From NCBI GenBank assembly GCA_945878355.1, contig CAMCTC010000187.1, forward strand, positions 1-6,257: a stretch of 6,257 bases of DNA. The letters are read 5' to 3'. The translations under genes were made by a program, and so were the position numbers. Below are positions 6,158-6,257 of the stretch, in pieces; position 1 is the stretch's first letter; every line of letters starts with the position of its first letter. The notes under the pieces are model-generated. The model saw nothing but the letters and a program-made list of their open reading frames with translations, searched no databases and was not told the origin of the DNA. Origin of the DNA: Bordetella parapertussis (GTDB lineage Bacteria; Pseudomonadota; Gammaproteobacteria; Burkholderiales; Burkholderiaceae_C).

Positions 6158-6189
6158 CACAAACAGTCCACCGGACTGTTTGTGTCCGG
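6158..6189. repeat. Long hairpin with an alternative overlapping stem
   Basis: The arms CACAAACAGTCC (6158-6169) and GGACTGTTTGTG (6173-6184) are perfect 12-base complements around a 3-base loop, extendable by a wobble and a G-C pair. CCGGAC (6171-6176) can instead pair with GTCCGG (6184-6189) around TGTTTGT. The two stems use overlapping bases and exclude each other. The TTTGTGT tail makes a weak terminator possible. Function is unknown. Confidence 0.7.
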
Positions 6190-6257
6190 GCTCGGCTTGC
6201 AGCGCCTGGCCGCGGGTGGGCGCGCGGGGCGGCGCCAGGGCCTGCAAACCCAAGTGC

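Larger units (their letters stand above)
5918..6257. other. GC-rich non-coding right edge
   Basis: No convincing gene is visible in these 340 bases. Short minus-strand open frames cross it, but their product is mostly the translation of the 11-bp repeats and has no family features. The region is very rich in G and C and holds four tandem 11-bp repeats and at least three strong stem structures, listed separately. It may be an intergenic or replication/recombination region of the neighbouring segment. I cannot assign a role. Confidence 0.5.

Noticed and set aside
6158..6189. Integron attC site
   Set aside because: The hairpin lacks the conserved GTTRRRY and RYYYAAC core sites expected at attC ends.
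5977..6253. Two short minus-strand open frames at the right edge
   Set aside because: Their products are mostly repeated CKGPARG-like residues from the 11-bp DNA repeats. The phase shifts from unit to unit, and there is no good ribosome site.

Overview
The window looks like an accessory stretch from a GC-rich proteobacterium. The protein families (a Bug-type solute receptor, a TRAP transporter and an IS4-family transposase) and the codon usage suggest a betaproteobacterium of the Burkholderiales. That is inference from family habit and composition, not a match to a named genome. No tRNA, rRNA or CRISPR array is visible.

Layout. (1) 1-84 is the 3' end of an unidentified plus-strand gene. (2) 242-1204 is a plus-strand Bug/TctC-type periplasmic receptor that is clearly broken: its signal peptide and body lie in different frames, a one-base loss in a C run at 877-880 shifts the frame again, and an in-frame TAG lies at 1157-1159. 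(3) 1205-1443 holds no convincing gene. (4) 4706 down to 1444 is an intact minus-strand three-gene TRAP operon in the order dctP (Tat-exported binding protein), dctQ (small permease), dctM (large permease). A strong hairpin sits in the dctP-dctQ gap. (5) 4707-4954 is the control region upstream of dctP. It carries a perfect AGGAGG ribosome site and two tandem 35-bp repeats, each containing a near-perfect 19-bp palindrome, the best operator candidate in the window. An AT-rich segment follows. (6) About 4955-5917 is a divergent, plus-strand IS4-family transposase remnant. It has no usable start, a TGA stop just before the first catalytic motif, and no C-terminal third. (7) 5918-6257 is very GC-rich and non-coding, with four 11-bp tandem repeats and several strong hairpins.

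How it works together. The only unit that looks functional is the TRAP transporter. DctP would bind an organic acid in the periplasm and DctQ/DctM would carry it inward, normally driven by a sodium gradient. No catabolic enzyme or regulator lies in the window, so the substrate cannot be named. Decayed genes and mobile-element debris flank the operon on both sides, which suggests a transporter cassette in a region shaped by insertion and loss. I see no wholly new system. The observations most worth testing are the paired palindromic repeats upstream of dctP, the intra-operon hairpin, and the repeat and hairpin cluster at the right edge.
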